From Medakamo hakoo (Eukaryota; Chlorophyta; Trebouxiophyceae; Coccomyxaceae): a stretch of DNA of 64,000 bases. The stretch spans positions 744,001-808,000 of the forward strand of contig CP089453.1 of the NCBI GenBank assembly GCA_026636295.1. The letters run 5' to 3'. The position numbers and the translations under genes are program-made. The notes beneath the pieces are model-generated. The model saw nothing but the letters and a program-made list of their open reading frames with translations. It was not told where the DNA came from and did no database searches. Shown piece after piece: positions 29,856 to 40,692 of this stretch (the first letter of the stretch is position 1; each line of letters starts with the position of its first letter).

Positions 29856-32800
29856 ATGCCGCCCGCCACGGCTCCACACCCGGCCGTGGCGGCAGCGTCC
29901 GCCGCCCCTGACGCCCCGTCCGCTCGGTCTGCCGCGGCGCCGTTGCTCAATGCGCCCGCGGCGCAATCGAACGCGTCCGCCGCCTGCGCCGACCTGGTCA
30001 AGCTGGCGTGCGCCCGCCTGCAGGAGGCGGGCAATGCCCGGACCGCCAGCGGCGCGGCGGCGAGCACCTCCTCGGCCGCAGCTCAGTGGGCCGCGCTCGG
30101 GGCCGACGCGGCGGCCGCGCTCGCAGCGGCCTGGCGCGCAAAGCCTTCCTCCCGCCGCCGCACCGCCGCCGCCACCACCACCGCGGCTCGCCCGCACGAG
30201 CCGGAGGTGCGGTGGTACGCTCTGGCGCGGGCGGCCGCGGGTGCAGGCCTGGCCGAGGACGCGGCGGCTGCCGCGGCGGCTGTGCTCGCGGGCGCAGCGG
30301 AACGGTGGGGGGGCGGCACCGGCGGCGGGCGGGCGGCCACCCCGGCGGCCCCCACCACCACCACGACCACTCTCCCGCCGCCCCCCCTCGACGCGGCCCT
30401 CGCCTCGGAACAGGCCACCCTGCTGGTTGGGTCGGCCCTGACCCTGGCGGCGGCGGCGCCCGCGTGCGCCCGGCCGGCGGCCGTCTTGCGGTCCGCCGCC
30501 GACGCGGCCGCCCTGCTCGCGCCGTGGTTGGCCGTCCTGGCCGACGCGGCCACGCACGCTGAAGCCCTGGCCAAGGCCCTCATGCGCGGGGCGGTCGGAC
30601 TGAGTGGCGGCAAACGGGCCAGTGCGGACGACGCGGTCGCCTGCGCCGCCGCGGCCGTGGGCCTGGTCGCGAGCGGCAGCACCGCCACCGCGGCCGCGGC
30701 CGCCGTCCGCCTGGCTGCCGCCCTGCCGCCGGCCGTCTCCGCGCCCGCCGTGTCTCGTGCGCTGACCGATCCGGTCACCGCCCTCGCCGCCGCAGACGCC
30801 GTGTGCGCGGCCTGCCCGGCCAGCGGCCTGCCGGCGGAGCGGGCGGCCGCGGTCGCAAGCGCGCTGGGCGGGGCCGCGCCCGCCGCCTGGTTTTACGCGG
30901 CCGCCGCGTCGACCAGCCTCCCCGCCTCACCCGACGAGGCCTGGGTGGCGGCCCTGGCCCTGTTTGAGCCGGCCGAAAAAGCGCCGTCCATGGCCCGCGC
31001 CGCCCTGCGCGCCGCGTCCACGCTGCGCCGCCGCCTGGCGACTGGGCGTGGGGGCCGCTTGGCCGCGCCGCCCGCCTGGGCCCCTCCCGCCGTCGCCGCG
31101 GCCGCGGCCGCCTTGGCCCGGGCCGGGTCCCTCGCCCTGACCGCCGCCAGTACTCCCACCAACCCGGACCGCGGCCGGGACGCGTACGCAGGCCTGTCCT
31201 GCCTCGTGGGGTCGGCCCAGCTGCGTGAAGGCCTGTGGGGCGGTGACGGAGCGACCGCCGCGCCCGCCTGCGACCCGGCCGCCTGGGAGCCCTTCTGGCG
31301 CCTGGCGCCGGATGGCGTGTCTGCCGCTGTCGTCGGCGACGACGACGACGGCCTGTCCGGGGATGAAGGGGGAGGGGCGGACGCGCCTGCCGAGGGCGAC
31401 GACGACGACGCCTCCTGCACCGAGGATTGGGCCGACCCGCCGCCCCCTCCGCCCTTGCCTCCGTCCCCGACGCTGTTGGGTGCGGACGAAGTGCGGTGGG
31501 CGTCCGCGGCTGTGGCGGGCGTGGGTGGGCGCCTGGCTGCTGCTGGGCACGCCGCCGCCGCCGTCCCGCCCCTCACCGCCGGCCTGCGCGGCGCGGTCGC
31601 GGCCGCGCGCGCAGCGGTGGGTGGGGACGCGCGGTCGGCCGCGCTCGCCTGCGTCGCCTCCCGGGCCGCCGCCCTGGCGGAAGCGCAAGCTCGAGCCGGG
31701 CTTGAGTGTGCGTCTACCGTCCGCATCGGCGTGCGCGCGTGGGCGGCCGTGTCACCGCCGTCCGCCCGGCCGGCGGGCGCCCTGGCGAGCCTCGCGGCCG
31801 CGGCCGTGCGGGGTGGCGGCGGTGGTGGCGTGCCCTTCGCGAGCACGGCGGGCCCGACCGCGGCGTGCCTGGCCCACGCGCACTGTGCTGCCTTGGCTGC
31901 AGCCGCTGCGGCTGGGAGTTTGGACGTGGACGCTGCGCACGCGGCGGCGGCCGGCCTCATCCGCCGCGCGCGCGGGCGGGCCGCCAGGGCGGCCGCGCTG
32001 CTGGGCGCGGCGCGCCTGCCCCCCGCCGCAGGCACTGCGTCCCCGCTTGACTGCGCCCGCCGGGCGGCACGGCTGTTGGAAGGCGGGGAGGCTGCTTCAC
32101 CTCGCGCGGCCGCCGACGCGGGCGCGGCCCACGCCCTGGCCGCCCTGCTGGCGGCGGGCGAAGCGGCGGCCGGTGCGGCCGGGACCGGCGCGTCCACCCC
32201 GCCCGCGCACCCGGGCGTCGACGACCACAGCGGCTGGGCGGCGGCCAACGGCGGTGCGACCGACCGAGTGGGCGAAGCCGCCGCTGCCGCTGCTGCTGCG
32301 GATGCGGCAGCCCACGCCGCCGCGTCAGACGCCGGCTCCGCGGCTGCGGCGGTCGGGCTCGTGCTCGGCGCGGTGGCTGCGGCGGTGGACGACGACGCAG
32401 GCGCCGGCGCCGCCGACGACGCCACGCTCTCCGCCGTCCGCGCCCACACTGCTGCCGCGACGGCCGCCTGGGCCCGCTGCCCGGGTCCGGGCGTCGACTC
32501 CTGCCTGCCTCCCGCGGAGGTCGCGACCCTGGCGGGCGAGCTGGGCGCGATGGCGCGCCTGGCCGGCCTGCCCGAAGCGGGCGAGGTGGGGCGTGTGGCG
32601 TCGGCCCTGGTCGGCGGACGGTGTGACGCCGCCCCTGCCGACGCGGCTTTAGCCATTGCTGACGCCTGGCCTGACGAGCAGGGCACGGACCACGCCGCCG
32701 CCGCCGCCGCCGCCCACGCGGCCGCCGCGGCCGCGGCGGCAAAAGGCGACGCTGCCGGCTGCGTCCGCTCGCGCGTGCTCGAGGCAGCCGCCGCGGGCCG

Positions 32801-35744
32801 GGCGGGCGACGCGCCGGCCGCCCTGGCCGCCGCGGGCAGTGCTGTGCGTCTGGCTGCTGCTGCCCTAGCGCCCCTGATGGGCGAAAGCGGTGACGATGAC
32901 GACGGCCCGACTGCCTCTCCGCCGTCCCCTCCTCCACCCACCCGCCCGCCCGGCTGGTGGACGGCCGTGTCCCGCTACCTGGCCGCCTTGCACGCCACGG
33001 CCAGCGCCTGCCGGGCGGCAGGCGCGCCCGATGACGCCTTGGCCGCCGCCCGGGAAGGCCGCGGCCTCGCCCGGGCCGCGGGCGCGCACGCGGCCGCCGC
33101 CCTGTTTGCCGCGGGCGAGGTGGCCGGCCGCGCCGACCGCTGTGAGTGGGCGGCCGTGGACGCGGCCGCGGCGGCGGGGGCGGCCGACCTGGAAGCCGCG
33201 GCGGAGAGCCGTGGTGGCGCGCCCGCTCCTGCTGGCACGCGCCTGGCTGCCGCGGCCCTGGCCCTGGCGGCCGGTGGGGCCGCCGTGCGCCGTGGCGCGG
33301 CCGCGGCGGCCGACCAAGCAGCGGCCGCGGTGACGCAGCTGCTGGCGGGTGAAGGCGGCGGCTGGGCGGCGGCCGACCTGACGCTACGGGCGCGACTGCT
33401 GAGCGCCCGGGCTGCTGTGCTGAGTGAGAGGGCGAGCGAAGCCGTGGCCGCCGCGGCGGCCGTGGCGGGCGACGCGGCGGCGGCGGGCGGCGGCCACCCG
33501 CTGGTCGAAGCAGACGCGCTGTTGCTTGCGGCCGAGGTCGAGCGCAGCGACACGACCTCCTCCTCCCTGGCTCCCGGCCGCGTCCGCGTCCGCGTCGGCA
33601 CGGCCCTGGACGGAACGCCTGCGCCCCCCGCACCCGTGCCGTCCCGCCTGGCCCGGGCGTGGCGCCTGGGGGCGCGGGCGCCCGCGCTCGCGCGCCGGGC
33701 GGGCGTCCTCGTCGCGGCGTCCCTGCTGGAAGGCGGAGGAGGCGGGGCGCCGCCGCCGCCGCCGTCCGTTGACGCGGCCGCCGCCGCCATTTTCAGCTCG
33801 CTGGGCGCGTGCCTGACCTCTCGCGCGACCGCGTCCGCCCTGGCCGCGGCCACGCACGCGGCCACGACGGGCGTGGCGGAGCCGGGGCCGGCCGCCGCCG
33901 CCCGCACCCTGCTGACGGCGGGCCAGGAGGACGGCGACGCCGACGGCGGCGGGCGCGGCGGCGCCCCCACCCTCTCCTCCTTGCCCGCCTGCCTGGCCGC
34001 CTGGGTCGCGGTTCTGCCGCCCGGCTGCCCGGCCGTCGCCCTGACGACGGCCGGCGGCGGGTCCGTCCTGCGCCTCGTCCGCGTCTGCGGCGGCGGCGGC
34101 GCGCCCGTCGTCCTCGTCGACGTCGGCCTGCCGCCGTCCGCCGACGGCGCTCCGCCGCCGCCCCCGCTGATGTGCCACCTGGACGCGCCGTCCGGACCCG
34201 CCGGCGGCGTGCTGGCGTCCCTGTCTTCCATCCACGCCGCGAGCGCGGCGTCCATGGCGCACCCCCCCACTGACGCGGACGCGTGGTGGGCGGCCCGCGT
34301 CGCCGTCGACGCCCGGCTGGGCGGGCTACTGGACGGCCTGGACACCACCTGGCTGGGACCCTGGCGGTGCATGCTGCTGGGTGAGGTGGTGGGCGGTGAG
34401 GGTGGGCGGGCGGCGGCGGCGAGTGCTGCCGCGACGGCGGCCGTGCCGCGCGCCTGTGCGCCTGCCGCGACTTTACTCGCCGCCGCCGCGCCCGACCTGT
34501 CTGAGGCTGAACTGAGCGCGGGGTTGGAGGCTGTAGGCGCGGCCGACCCGGCTGGCGCTGCTGCTGCCGTCCGGGCGGCCTGGGGTGGCGGCGGCGGTGG
34601 CGGCCCCCTGCCGCCCACCCCACGCCGCGCCACGCACCGACCCCCGCCCACGCCCTCGACCTCCATCCCGGCCACGCCCCGCCGGCGGGGCGGCCTGCTG
34701 GCCGGCATGCGGGATGAGGCTGGCATTGTCACGCCCGCCCCTGGCGCGGCGGACGCCCTGGCCGCCCGCGTGAGCCGGCTGGCCCTTGCGGACGGGGGTG
34801 GGCCCGCGCCGTGCGTCCCGGCCCGCCCGCTCGCCGTCTCCCGCGGCCCGGTCCTCCTCACCCCGGACGACGCCCTCCAAGCGCTGCCCTGGGAAGCCCT
34901 GCCCCGCCTGGGTGGCGGCCGGCTGTACCGGGCGCCGTCCTTGCCCGCGGCGGCCGCGGCGGCCGCCCGCAGCCGGCCCGACCCTGCCGCGCCGTCCACA
35001 CTCGTCGACGCCGCCGCGGGCGCCTGGCTGGTGGACCCGGGCGGCGATTTGGTGGCGACACAAGCGGCGTTTGCCCCACTCTTTGCGGGGCGGCGCGGGT
35101 GGGAAGGCGCGGCCGGCAAGCCGCTGCCGCCGGCCACGCTCGCGGCCGCGCTCGCCCGCCCGGGCCTGTTTGTGTACGCGGGCCACGGCGGCGGCGAAGC
35201 CCACCTGCCGCGCAAGCCGCCACCGCCCCGCCCCACGACGCGGGCGGCCGCGTTGTTGATGGGCTGCTCGTCGGGGGCGGTGCGCGCCCGTGGGGAGGCC
35301 GGCGCGGCGGGCGGCGGCCTGCCCGGGTGGCTCGCAGGCGGCGCGCCCGCCGTCGTCGCGACGCTGTGGGACGTGACGGACGGCGACATCGACCGGTTTG
35401 CGGCCGCGGCGCTGGGTGAGTGGGGCGTCGTCGCGGGGGGTGGCGGGACGGAGAATGACCCGCCGCCCCCCGCGGCCAGCCGCCCGCGGCGGTGCGTGGC
35501 CGCGACCGTGTCCAGGGCGCGCGGCGCGTGCAGGCTGCGCCACCTCATCGGCGGGGCGGCGGTCGTGTACGGCGTGCCCACGTCTGTCGTGTGCTGTGGT
35601 GGTGGTGGTGGTGGTGGTGGAGCTGTGGACGCGCCGACGCCGGCGCGGCCGCCGCGGCCTGGGGGCACGGCGGCGCGGGCGCTGCAGTTTGAAGAAGCCG
35701 CGACGCCGCGGCGGGGTGGTGGAGGTCGGCGGGCGCGGGCGTGA
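29856..35744 (+). CDS. ESP1: separase (ESP1), cohesin-cleaving protease
   Basis: Clan CD cysteine protease that cuts the cohesin kleisin at anaphase onset. One uninterrupted exon encodes 1962 residues from the ATG at 29856. The catalytic domain is C-terminal: DTTWLGPWRCMLLGEV, then WLVDPGGDLVATQAAFAPLF, GLFVYAGHGGGEAHLPRK (catalytic His about residue 1777) and LLMGCSSGAVRARGEAG (catalytic Cys about 1804). The end, WLAGGAPAVVATLWDVTDGD then RLRHLIGGAAVVYGVPTSVV, is the standard separase finish. The N-terminal 1500 residues are almost entirely Ala-rich helices, consistent with the alpha-solenoid of other separases though with little readable similarity. Acidic patches (DDDDGLSGDEGGG) interrupt it. 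The protease dyad is intact. Its length is in the usual range (about 1600-2200). Confidence 0.93.
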   Translation: MPPATAPHPAVAAASAAPDAPSARSAAAPLLNAPAAQSNASAACADLVKLACARLQEAGNARTASGAAASTSSAAAQWAALGADAAAALAAAWRAKPSSRRRTAAATTTAARPHEPEVRWYALARAAAGAGLAEDAAAAAAAVLAGAAERWGGGTGGGRAATPAAPTTTTTTLPPPPLDAALASEQATLLVGSALTLAAAAPACARPAAVLRSAADAAALLAPWLAVLADAATHAEALAKALMRGAVGLSGGKRASADDAVACAAAAVGLVASGSTATAAAAAVRLAAALPPAVSAPAVSRALTDPVTALAAADAVCAACPASGLPAERAAAVASALGGAAPAAWFYAAAASTSLPASPDEAWVAALALFEPAEKAPSMARAALRAASTLRRRLATGRGGRLAAPPAWAPPAVAAAAAALARAGSLALTAASTPTNPDRGRDAYAGLSCLVGSAQLREGLWGGDGATAAPACDPAAWEPFWRLAPDGVSAAVVGDDDDGLSGDEGGGADAPAEGDDDDASCTEDWADPPPPPPLPPSPTLLGADEVRWASAAVAGVGGRLAAAGHAAAAVPPLTAGLRGAVAAARAAVGGDARSAALACVASRAAALAEAQARAGLECASTVRIGVRAWAAVSPPSARPAGALASLAAAAVRGGGGGGVPFASTAGPTAACLAHAHCAALAAAAAAGSLDVDAAHAAAAGLIRRARGRAARAAALLGAARLPPAAGTASPLDCARRAARLLEGGEAASPRAAADAGAAHALAALLAAGEAAAGAAGTGASTPPAHPGVDDHSGWAAANGGATDRVGEAAAAAAAADAAAHAAASDAGSAAAAVGLVLGAVAAAVDDDAGAGAADDATLSAVRAHTAAATAAWARCPGPGVDSCLPPAEVATLAGELGAMARLAGLPEAGEVGRVASALVGGRCDAAPADAALAIADAWPDEQGTDHAAAAAAAHAAAAAAAAKGDAAGCVRSRVLEAAAAGRAGDAPAALAAAGSAVRLAAAALAPLMGESGDDDDGPTASPPSPPPPTRPPGWWTAVSRYLAALHATASACRAAGAPDDALAAAREGRGLARAAGAHAAAALFAAGEVAGRADRCEWAAVDAAAAAGAADLEAAAESRGGAPAPAGTRLAAAALALAAGGAAVRRGAAAAADQAAAAVTQLLAGEGGGWAAADLTLRARLLSARAAVLSERASEAVAAAAAVAGDAAAAGGGHPLVEADALLLAAEVERSDTTSSSLAPGRVRVRVGTALDGTPAPPAPVPSRLARAWRLGARAPALARRAGVLVAASLLEGGGGGAPPPPPSVDAAAAAIFSSLGACLTSRATASALAAATHAATTGVAEPGPAAAARTLLTAGQEDGDADGGGRGGAPTLSSLPACLAAWVAVLPPGCPAVALTTAGGGSVLRLVRVCGGGGAPVVLVDVGLPPSADGAPPPPPLMCHLDAPSGPAGGVLASLSSIHAASAASMAHPPTDADAWWAARVAVDARLGGLLDGLDTTWLGPWRCMLLGEVVGGEGGRAAAASAAATAAVPRACAPAATLLAAAAPDLSEAELSAGLEAVGAADPAGAAAAVRAAWGGGGGGGPLPPTPRRATHRPPPTPSTSIPATPRRRGGLLAGMRDEAGIVTPAPGAADALAARVSRLALADGGGPAPCVPARPLAVSRGPVLLTPDDALQALPWEALPRLGGGRLYRAPSLPAAAAAAARSRPDPAAPSTLVDAAAGAWLVDPGGDLVATQAAFAPLFAGRRGWEGAAGKPLPPATLAAALARPGLFVYAGHGGGEAHLPRKPPPPRPTTRAAALLMGCSSGAVRARGEAGAAGGGLPGWLAGGAPAVVATLWDVTDGDIDRFAAAALGEWGVVAGGGGTENDPPPPAASRPRRCVAATVSRARGACRLRHLIGGAAVVYGVPTSVVCCGGGGGGGGAVDAPTPARPPRPGGTAARALQFEEAATPRRGGGGRRARA

Positions 35745-35767
35745 TAGACGGGGAAAAAAAAAACGCA

Positions 35768-35776
35768 GTAGCTTGC
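35768..35776 (+). promoter_or_regulatory. GCTTGCTTG 3'-flank motif of separase
   Basis: GCTTGCTTG lies 23 bp after the separase stop and is followed by a T-rich tract. The same 9-mer, on the sense strand and before a T-rich tract, follows the SWC6 and RAD54B genes, and GCTTGCTTT follows ACR3. A shared 3'-end signal is possible. Confidence 0.3.
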
Positions 35777-35856
35777 TTGCTCACTTTTCCTTTTTTTTCT
35801 CCTTGCGGCGCGCACTTCTCTGCGCTCGCACACACCCACACTCCTCACACACGACC

Positions 35857-37907
35857 ATGGACTCCGATGACGACCAGATCCGCGAGAAGCGGGCGCGCGA
35901 GGTGGGTTGCGGGGGGTTTTGTGTGTTGTTTGCTTCTCCTTCCTTTTTCCGCCGCCGCGCCGCTCCGCCACCGCCAGAAAAAACGACCGCGCCGCCCCCA
36001 GCACCCGCCCCGCCTCCCACCCACTCCCGCCCTGCAGCAGGCACGGAACGCGCCGCCTGCCCTCAACACGTAGCAATCCAGCCCCCCGATCTCGCGTCCC
36101 TCACCCCCCTAAAACTCACCCCCATTCGCAGGCTGATGCCGCGGCGCTCGACGACTCGGACCTGGGCTCCGACGTGGACGACGGCTACGGCCCGGACCTG
36201 TACGGCGACGCAGAAGACCGGGCACGCTTAGCGGCCATGACCGAGTTTGAGCGCGAGCGCATCCTGGCGGACCGCGCCGACGCGCGCGACAAGGTGCTGG
36301 AACAGCGGCGCGCCGTGCGCCTGGCCGCGGGCGTGAAGGCGCCCAAGCAGCCGCGCGCGGCGACGGCCGCCCGGGCGGCCAAGCAGCCGGAAGCCGCCCT
36401 GCGCCGGGCGGCCGTGGCGGACCTGGTCCAGGCCCGCCGCGCGGGCGCGGCGCGCGCCGCGGACCGGGAAGCTGCCCGCCGGTCGGACAGTGCAGAGCCT
36501 GGGGAGGGAGACTACACGACCCGCCGCGCCGCCCGGCGGGCGGGGGCGGGCGCCGACGACGACGACGGCGACGGGTACGAGACGGGCGAGGACGCCCGGC
36601 CGTCGTCCGCGGCGGCCGTCGCTGCCCGGGCTGCTCGGCGCCGCGCTGGCGGCGACTCCGAGGGCGAGGAGGGCGGCGGCGACGACGACGACGACGAGCC
36701 GGCCACGCACGCCGAGGCGGTCTGCGCCCAGGTCCGCCGCGCGCAGCTGGCCCGCTGGCTGGGCGAGCCGCACGCGGGCCGGACGCTGCCGGGCACGCTC
36801 ATCCGCCTGTCCTTCAACAACGCGTACATGGCGGCCGAGGTCGTGGAGCTCGTGGAGCGGCCGGCCGGGACGTACAGGGACGCGGGGCGGCCCGTGCCGA
36901 CGCCCTACACGCTCGTCGCGGGCGGGGTGCCGGCCCCCCCCGTCCCGGGCGCGGCCGCCCCCGCCAAGGCCATCAAGACGTCCACGTGGCTGAAGGTCGC
37001 GCGCGGCGGCTCGCTGCGCCTGTTCCCGGCGACCCTGGTGTCCAACGCGCCGCTCAGCGAGGACGAGTTCGAGTCGTGGCAGCGGCAGCTGGCGCGCGAC
37101 GGCCTGCGCCCCTGGCCGCGCCGGGCCGCCCGCGCGGCGGCGGCCCAGATCGCGGACGCCGCGGCCTACACGTACACCGCGGCGGACGTGGCCGCGCTCG
37201 TCGAAGCCAAGCGGGCGGCCGGCGGCGGCCGGGTCGTCAACCGGGCGGTGGAGCGGACGCGGCTGAGCCAGCACCTGGCGGCCGCGCTCCAGGCGGGCGA
37301 CGCGGCGCGCGCCGCGGCCCTGGAGCAGCAGCTCGCGGCGCTGGACGCGGCGGCCGAAGCGGAGCGCAAGGCCCGGTCCGCCGCGTCGGCGCGGTCCATG
37401 GACGAGGTCAACCGCCGCAACGCGGAGCGGAACCTGGCCATTTCCCTGAAAGGCGCCGGGCCTGGCGGCGGCGGCGGCGGCGCGCTCGGCGCCGAGGGCG
37501 ACGACGGCGAAGGCGGCGCGCCCGCGGCCGACCCGTTCAAGCGGCGCGAGACGCGGCCGCGCCACATGTGGGCGACGGGCCGGACCAAAGCGGCGACTGG
37601 CGAGGGCGGCGACGACGCGCCCGGCGCGCCTGCGCCCGCTCCACCGCCGGCGGCCGTCGACGCGGGCCCCCGGGCCGAAGACGTCGACGCGCGGGAGCTG
37701 TACGCGGCCGTCCTGGGCCTTGACCTGTCGGCCCTGTCCGCCGTCGGGTCGGCGTCGGCCGCGCCCACGACGGCCGCTGAACTGGCGCGCCAACTCTTGG
37801 GCGAGGCCTGGGCGCCGCCTGTGCGTGTGAGTGGGGGCGGTGGAGGTGGTGGCCAACGCCTGACGCTGGCGCAGTATTTCGAGCGGCGGCAAGGGGTGGG
37901 CCAGTGA
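35857..37907 (+). CDS. RTF1: RTF1, Paf1-complex subunit with Plus3 domain
   Basis: Transcription elongation factor of the Paf1 complex, needed for H2B ubiquitination. Exons 35857-35901 and 36132-37907, phase 0, give 606 residues. The N-terminal acidic block runs into GYGPDLYGDAEDRARLAAMT, EFERERILADRADARDKVLE, the RTF1-specific stretch just before and around the histone-modification region. The Plus3 domain (about residues 210-345) includes LARWLGEPHAGRTLPGTLIR, FNNAYMAAEVVELVERPAG, YTLVAGG and STWLKVARGGSLRLFPATLV SNAPLSEDEFE in order. A coiled-coil stretch follows (ALEQQLAALDAAAEAERKAR) and then the conserved DEVNRRNAERN. The first exon has only 15 codons, MDSDDDQIREKRARE. Separase lies 112 bp upstream on the same strand. 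Confidence 0.93.
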
Positions 37908-37980
37908 GGGCGGGGTGGGCGGGGTGGATGGGGATGGGTGGATGGGATTGAAAAACCAACGCTCTAGCTTCTTTTTTGTT

Positions 37981-40692
37981 TCAATGCTTCGACAACACGG
38001 CCCCACTGCGCACGTCCCGCCCGCACACCGCCCGCAACGTCAGCAGCGCCACATCGGGGGACGCCCAGTACATGAAGTGCGCGCCCAGCGCGGCCAGGTA
38101 CGCGTTGTCCGTGGGGCCCGTCTGCAGCTGAAAGTCCAGGCGGCCGGCGCACGACGTGGAGGACGGGGACGGGGCCGACGGCGAGCCCGCCGCGGACGGC
38201 GGGCCGTCCGTCAGGCGCCAGACGGCCGTGGGTGGCGGCGCTTTGGTCGGGCTGGAGCCTGACGCAGCAGCAGCAGCAGCCGCGCGGGCGGCCGCCCAGG
38301 CAGCCGTGCGCGCGGCTTCGTCCGCGTCTTCATCTTTTGCGGTGGGCGCGGGCGCGGCGGACGCGCCCTCCGCCGCCCCAGCCCCGGTCGTGCCCGGTTG
38401 GACCCGGCGCACCGTGACCGCGCCGCGCAAGGCGCGCAAGCCCGCCCCCAGGGCGCCCACCGCCCGCGACGCGCCCGCGTGCAGCAGGCCACCCACGTCT
38501 TCTGCAGCCTCCCTCAGCCCGACGTGCAGGCGGGACCCGCCGGCCCGGGGCGCGAAGACGGGGCGGGGCACGCCGCCGTCCGGGGACGTCGGATCCGTCG
38601 TGGGCACGACCAGGGGCTCCAGCCGGTGCGCCACCAGGTCGGAGGGGTGGAACAAATTGTACAGGCGGCGGCAGGCGGGCAGGCCGTCGCCGGGGGGCCC
38701 GCCGCCGCCGTCGGCGCTCCAGGGCATGAGGCCGGCCGCGGCGGGCGTGCCCAAGCCCCGTCCGGCGTCCGGGTTGACGCGGCGCAGCGCCAGGAAGAGG
38801 CCCAAGGGCGAACCCACGCAGATGAGGGCGTCGACGTCAAAGGCCAAGCCCAGGCCAGACGGGGTGGAGGCAGTGGCAGAGGTGGGTGGGCCGGCACCAC
38901 CGCCGCCGCCGCCGCCGCCCGCCGCCGCGAGCGCGGCACGCAGGGCGCCGACCTCCGCCCGCAGGCGCCGCACTTCCGCGGCGGGCGTGGACGCGCTCGC
39001 CACCGCCCCGGGCCTGGGCGCCAAGACCGGCGACAGGTCGGTCAGGTCGGCTGGGATGGTGGGCGGCGACCGACCCGGCGGCGGGGGTGACCCGCCGCTC
39101 CCACCACCGCCGCCACCGCCACCACCACCGCCGCGCTGCGGCCGCTGCGCGCACAGGACGTCGTACACCAGCACTGACCCCAGGGAATGCGCGACGATGG
39201 ACGCGGCGCCCTTCCACCCGGGGTGCCGCGCCCGGAAGCGGGCCCACTGCGCGTTGAGCGCGGCCACGAGCGAGTGCGCCATGTCGGCCGCGATGCCGGG
39301 CATGAGGTACAGCAGGACTTCGACCGCCGTCGCGTGCGCCGCGCCCCGCAGCGACCGGACGGACGACGGCTGGAGCCGGGACGCGGTGGCGTCGACGTCC
39401 AGGGCCAGGTGCTTGCGCCACTGGACGGGGATGACCAGGACACGGCCGGGCGGGGGTGGGGGCGGGGGCGGGGGCGGGGGTGGAGGCGCGCCGCCTTTCG
39501 GGGTCGGGGACGGCGCGGCGGCCGAGGCAGACGCCGCCGCGGCCGCTTCGGCCTCACCCGCGGCTGCCACAGCCAGCGCCCTCGCCAACGCCGCCGCGTC
39601 GTCCGCAATGTTGGACGCCGCCAGGTTTTGGCCGACGCCGTGCACGGCAAAGACGACTGCCTCCACCGGCGCCGCCGCCGCCGCGTCGGCGTCCTGTTCC
39701 GCCGCCGCGTCGATGGCCGGATCGGCCGACGGGTGGGATGGCTGGGCGTACCCGCGGCGCAGGCGAGGGCCGGGCGACGACCCGCCCCCGCCGCCGGGCG
39801 CCCGGGCCGCGACCCAGGCCGCGACGCCGCCGCGCAGGAGGTAGGCTTCGTCCGGGCCGGCCAGGAGCACGGCCGCGCCCTTCAGGTCGGCCGCCGCCGT
39901 GCTCAGGGCCACGCGCGCGCCGCCCGATTCTGGTGCCGCACTCCGCCAGGGCCCGCGCGCGTACGCGCCCTCGATCTCGTCCGCCACGGCTTCTGCCAGC
40001 GGCGTCCAGGCGGGCCCGCCGCCGCCGGCCTCCAAAAACCAGGTCCCCCGCCGCACGCGCAGCGGCGGGGCCGGGTGGTAGCACGGCCGGATGGACCGGG
40101 AGGCCAGGTCCACTTCGAACGCGCCGCCGCGGACGGGCACGCCAGGCGGGGGCTGGTGAGACGCGGAGGGCGCGGCGCCATCGTCACCGTCGTCCAGCGA
40201 GGCGAGCGCGGCCGCTGCGGCCGCTTCTCCGACCAGGTCGGCCCACGACGCGGCCGCGGCCGCGACGCCCAGGCCGCCCTCCACAGGCGCGGCCGCGTCC
40301 ACCGCTGCTTTGGCGGCCAACGCTTTCGCAGCGCCCGGCCGGCTGGTGTTGAGCTCACCCGCTTCCGCCCACCACGCCCGCTCCAGGTCGTCTGCGTCCG
40401 CGCGAAAGGCCGCTTCAAGGGCCGCGGAGTCTGACGCCGCAAATCGCTTGACCGCCCCGGCTTTGGGAGCGTCTGTGACGGCTGCTTTTGCGAACGGTGT
40501 GCTGTGCAGCCAGTGCCAGCGGACGCGGTCGGGCGGGAGGGGTTCGTACGCCCAGGTCGAGTGCGACCGGTTGCGTGAGCCCGGAGACGCGGCCGTCCGC
40601 GAGTCGGGCGGCGGCGGCACGGACGGCGTCGCGTCGGCGGGCTCTGCACCCCGCGCCCGCCGCGGCGGCGACGCGGGTGGGGCAGACGCCAT
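37981..40692 (-). CDS. DDHD-domain phospholipase A1 (phosphatidate-preferring, SGR2-like)
   Basis: Intracellular serine lipase acting on phosphatidic acid and related lipids; the plant member SGR2 acts in vacuolar membrane function. Single exon, 903 residues, start MASAPPASPPRR. The N-terminal part has RVRWHWLHSTPFAKAA and a WWE-like LERAWWAEAGELN, then VDLASRSIRPCYHPAPPLRV and RRGTWFLEAGGGGPAWTPLA, as in the family. The lipase core holds AVVFAVHGVGQNLA, VLVIPVQWRKHL and the nucleophile motif SIVAHSLGSVLVYDVLCAQ (G-x-S-x-G form SHSLG varies here to AHSLG). The DDHD region has FDVDALICVGSPLGLFLALR, LYNLFHPSDLVAHRLEPLVV, and GPTDNAYLAALGAHFMYWAS. Long Gly/Pro runs interrupt it. Its start is 162 bp from HPPD on the other strand. 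Confidence 0.92.
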   Translation of the reverse strand: MASAPPASPPRRARGAEPADATPSVPPPPDSRTAASPGSRNRSHSTWAYEPLPPDRVRWHWLHSTPFAKAAVTDAPKAGAVKRFAASDSAALEAAFRADADDLERAWWAEAGELNTSRPGAAKALAAKAAVDAAAPVEGGLGVAAAAASWADLVGEAAAAAALASLDDGDDGAAPSASHQPPPGVPVRGGAFEVDLASRSIRPCYHPAPPLRVRRGTWFLEAGGGGPAWTPLAEAVADEIEGAYARGPWRSAAPESGGARVALSTAAADLKGAAVLLAGPDEAYLLRGGVAAWVAARAPGGGGGSSPGPRLRRGYAQPSHPSADPAIDAAAEQDADAAAAAPVEAVVFAVHGVGQNLAASNIADDAAALARALAVAAAGEAEAAAAASASAAAPSPTPKGGAPPPPPPPPPPPPPGRVLVIPVQWRKHLALDVDATASRLQPSSVRSLRGAAHATAVEVLLYLMPGIAADMAHSLVAALNAQWARFRARHPGWKGAASIVAHSLGSVLVYDVLCAQRPQRGGGGGGGGGGGSGGSPPPPGRSPPTIPADLTDLSPVLAPRPGAVASASTPAAEVRRLRAEVGALRAALAAAGGGGGGGGAGPPTSATASTPSGLGLAFDVDALICVGSPLGLFLALRRVNPDAGRGLGTPAAAGLMPWSADGGGGPPGDGLPACRRLYNLFHPSDLVAHRLEPLVVPTTDPTSPDGGVPRPVFAPRAGGSRLHVGLREAAEDVGGLLHAGASRAVGALGAGLRALRGAVTVRRVQPGTTGAGAAEGASAAPAPTAKDEDADEAARTAAWAAARAAAAAAASGSSPTKAPPPTAVWRLTDGPPSAAGSPSAPSPSSTSCAGRLDFQLQTGPTDNAYLAALGAHFMYWASPDVALLTLRAVCGRDVRSGAVLSKH

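Noticed and set aside
30890-36080. Minus-strand frames of up to 1033 codons opposite separase
   Set aside because: The separase catalytic domain and C-terminus fix the plus strand as coding. The antisense frames are Ala/Arg/Pro-rich shadows.
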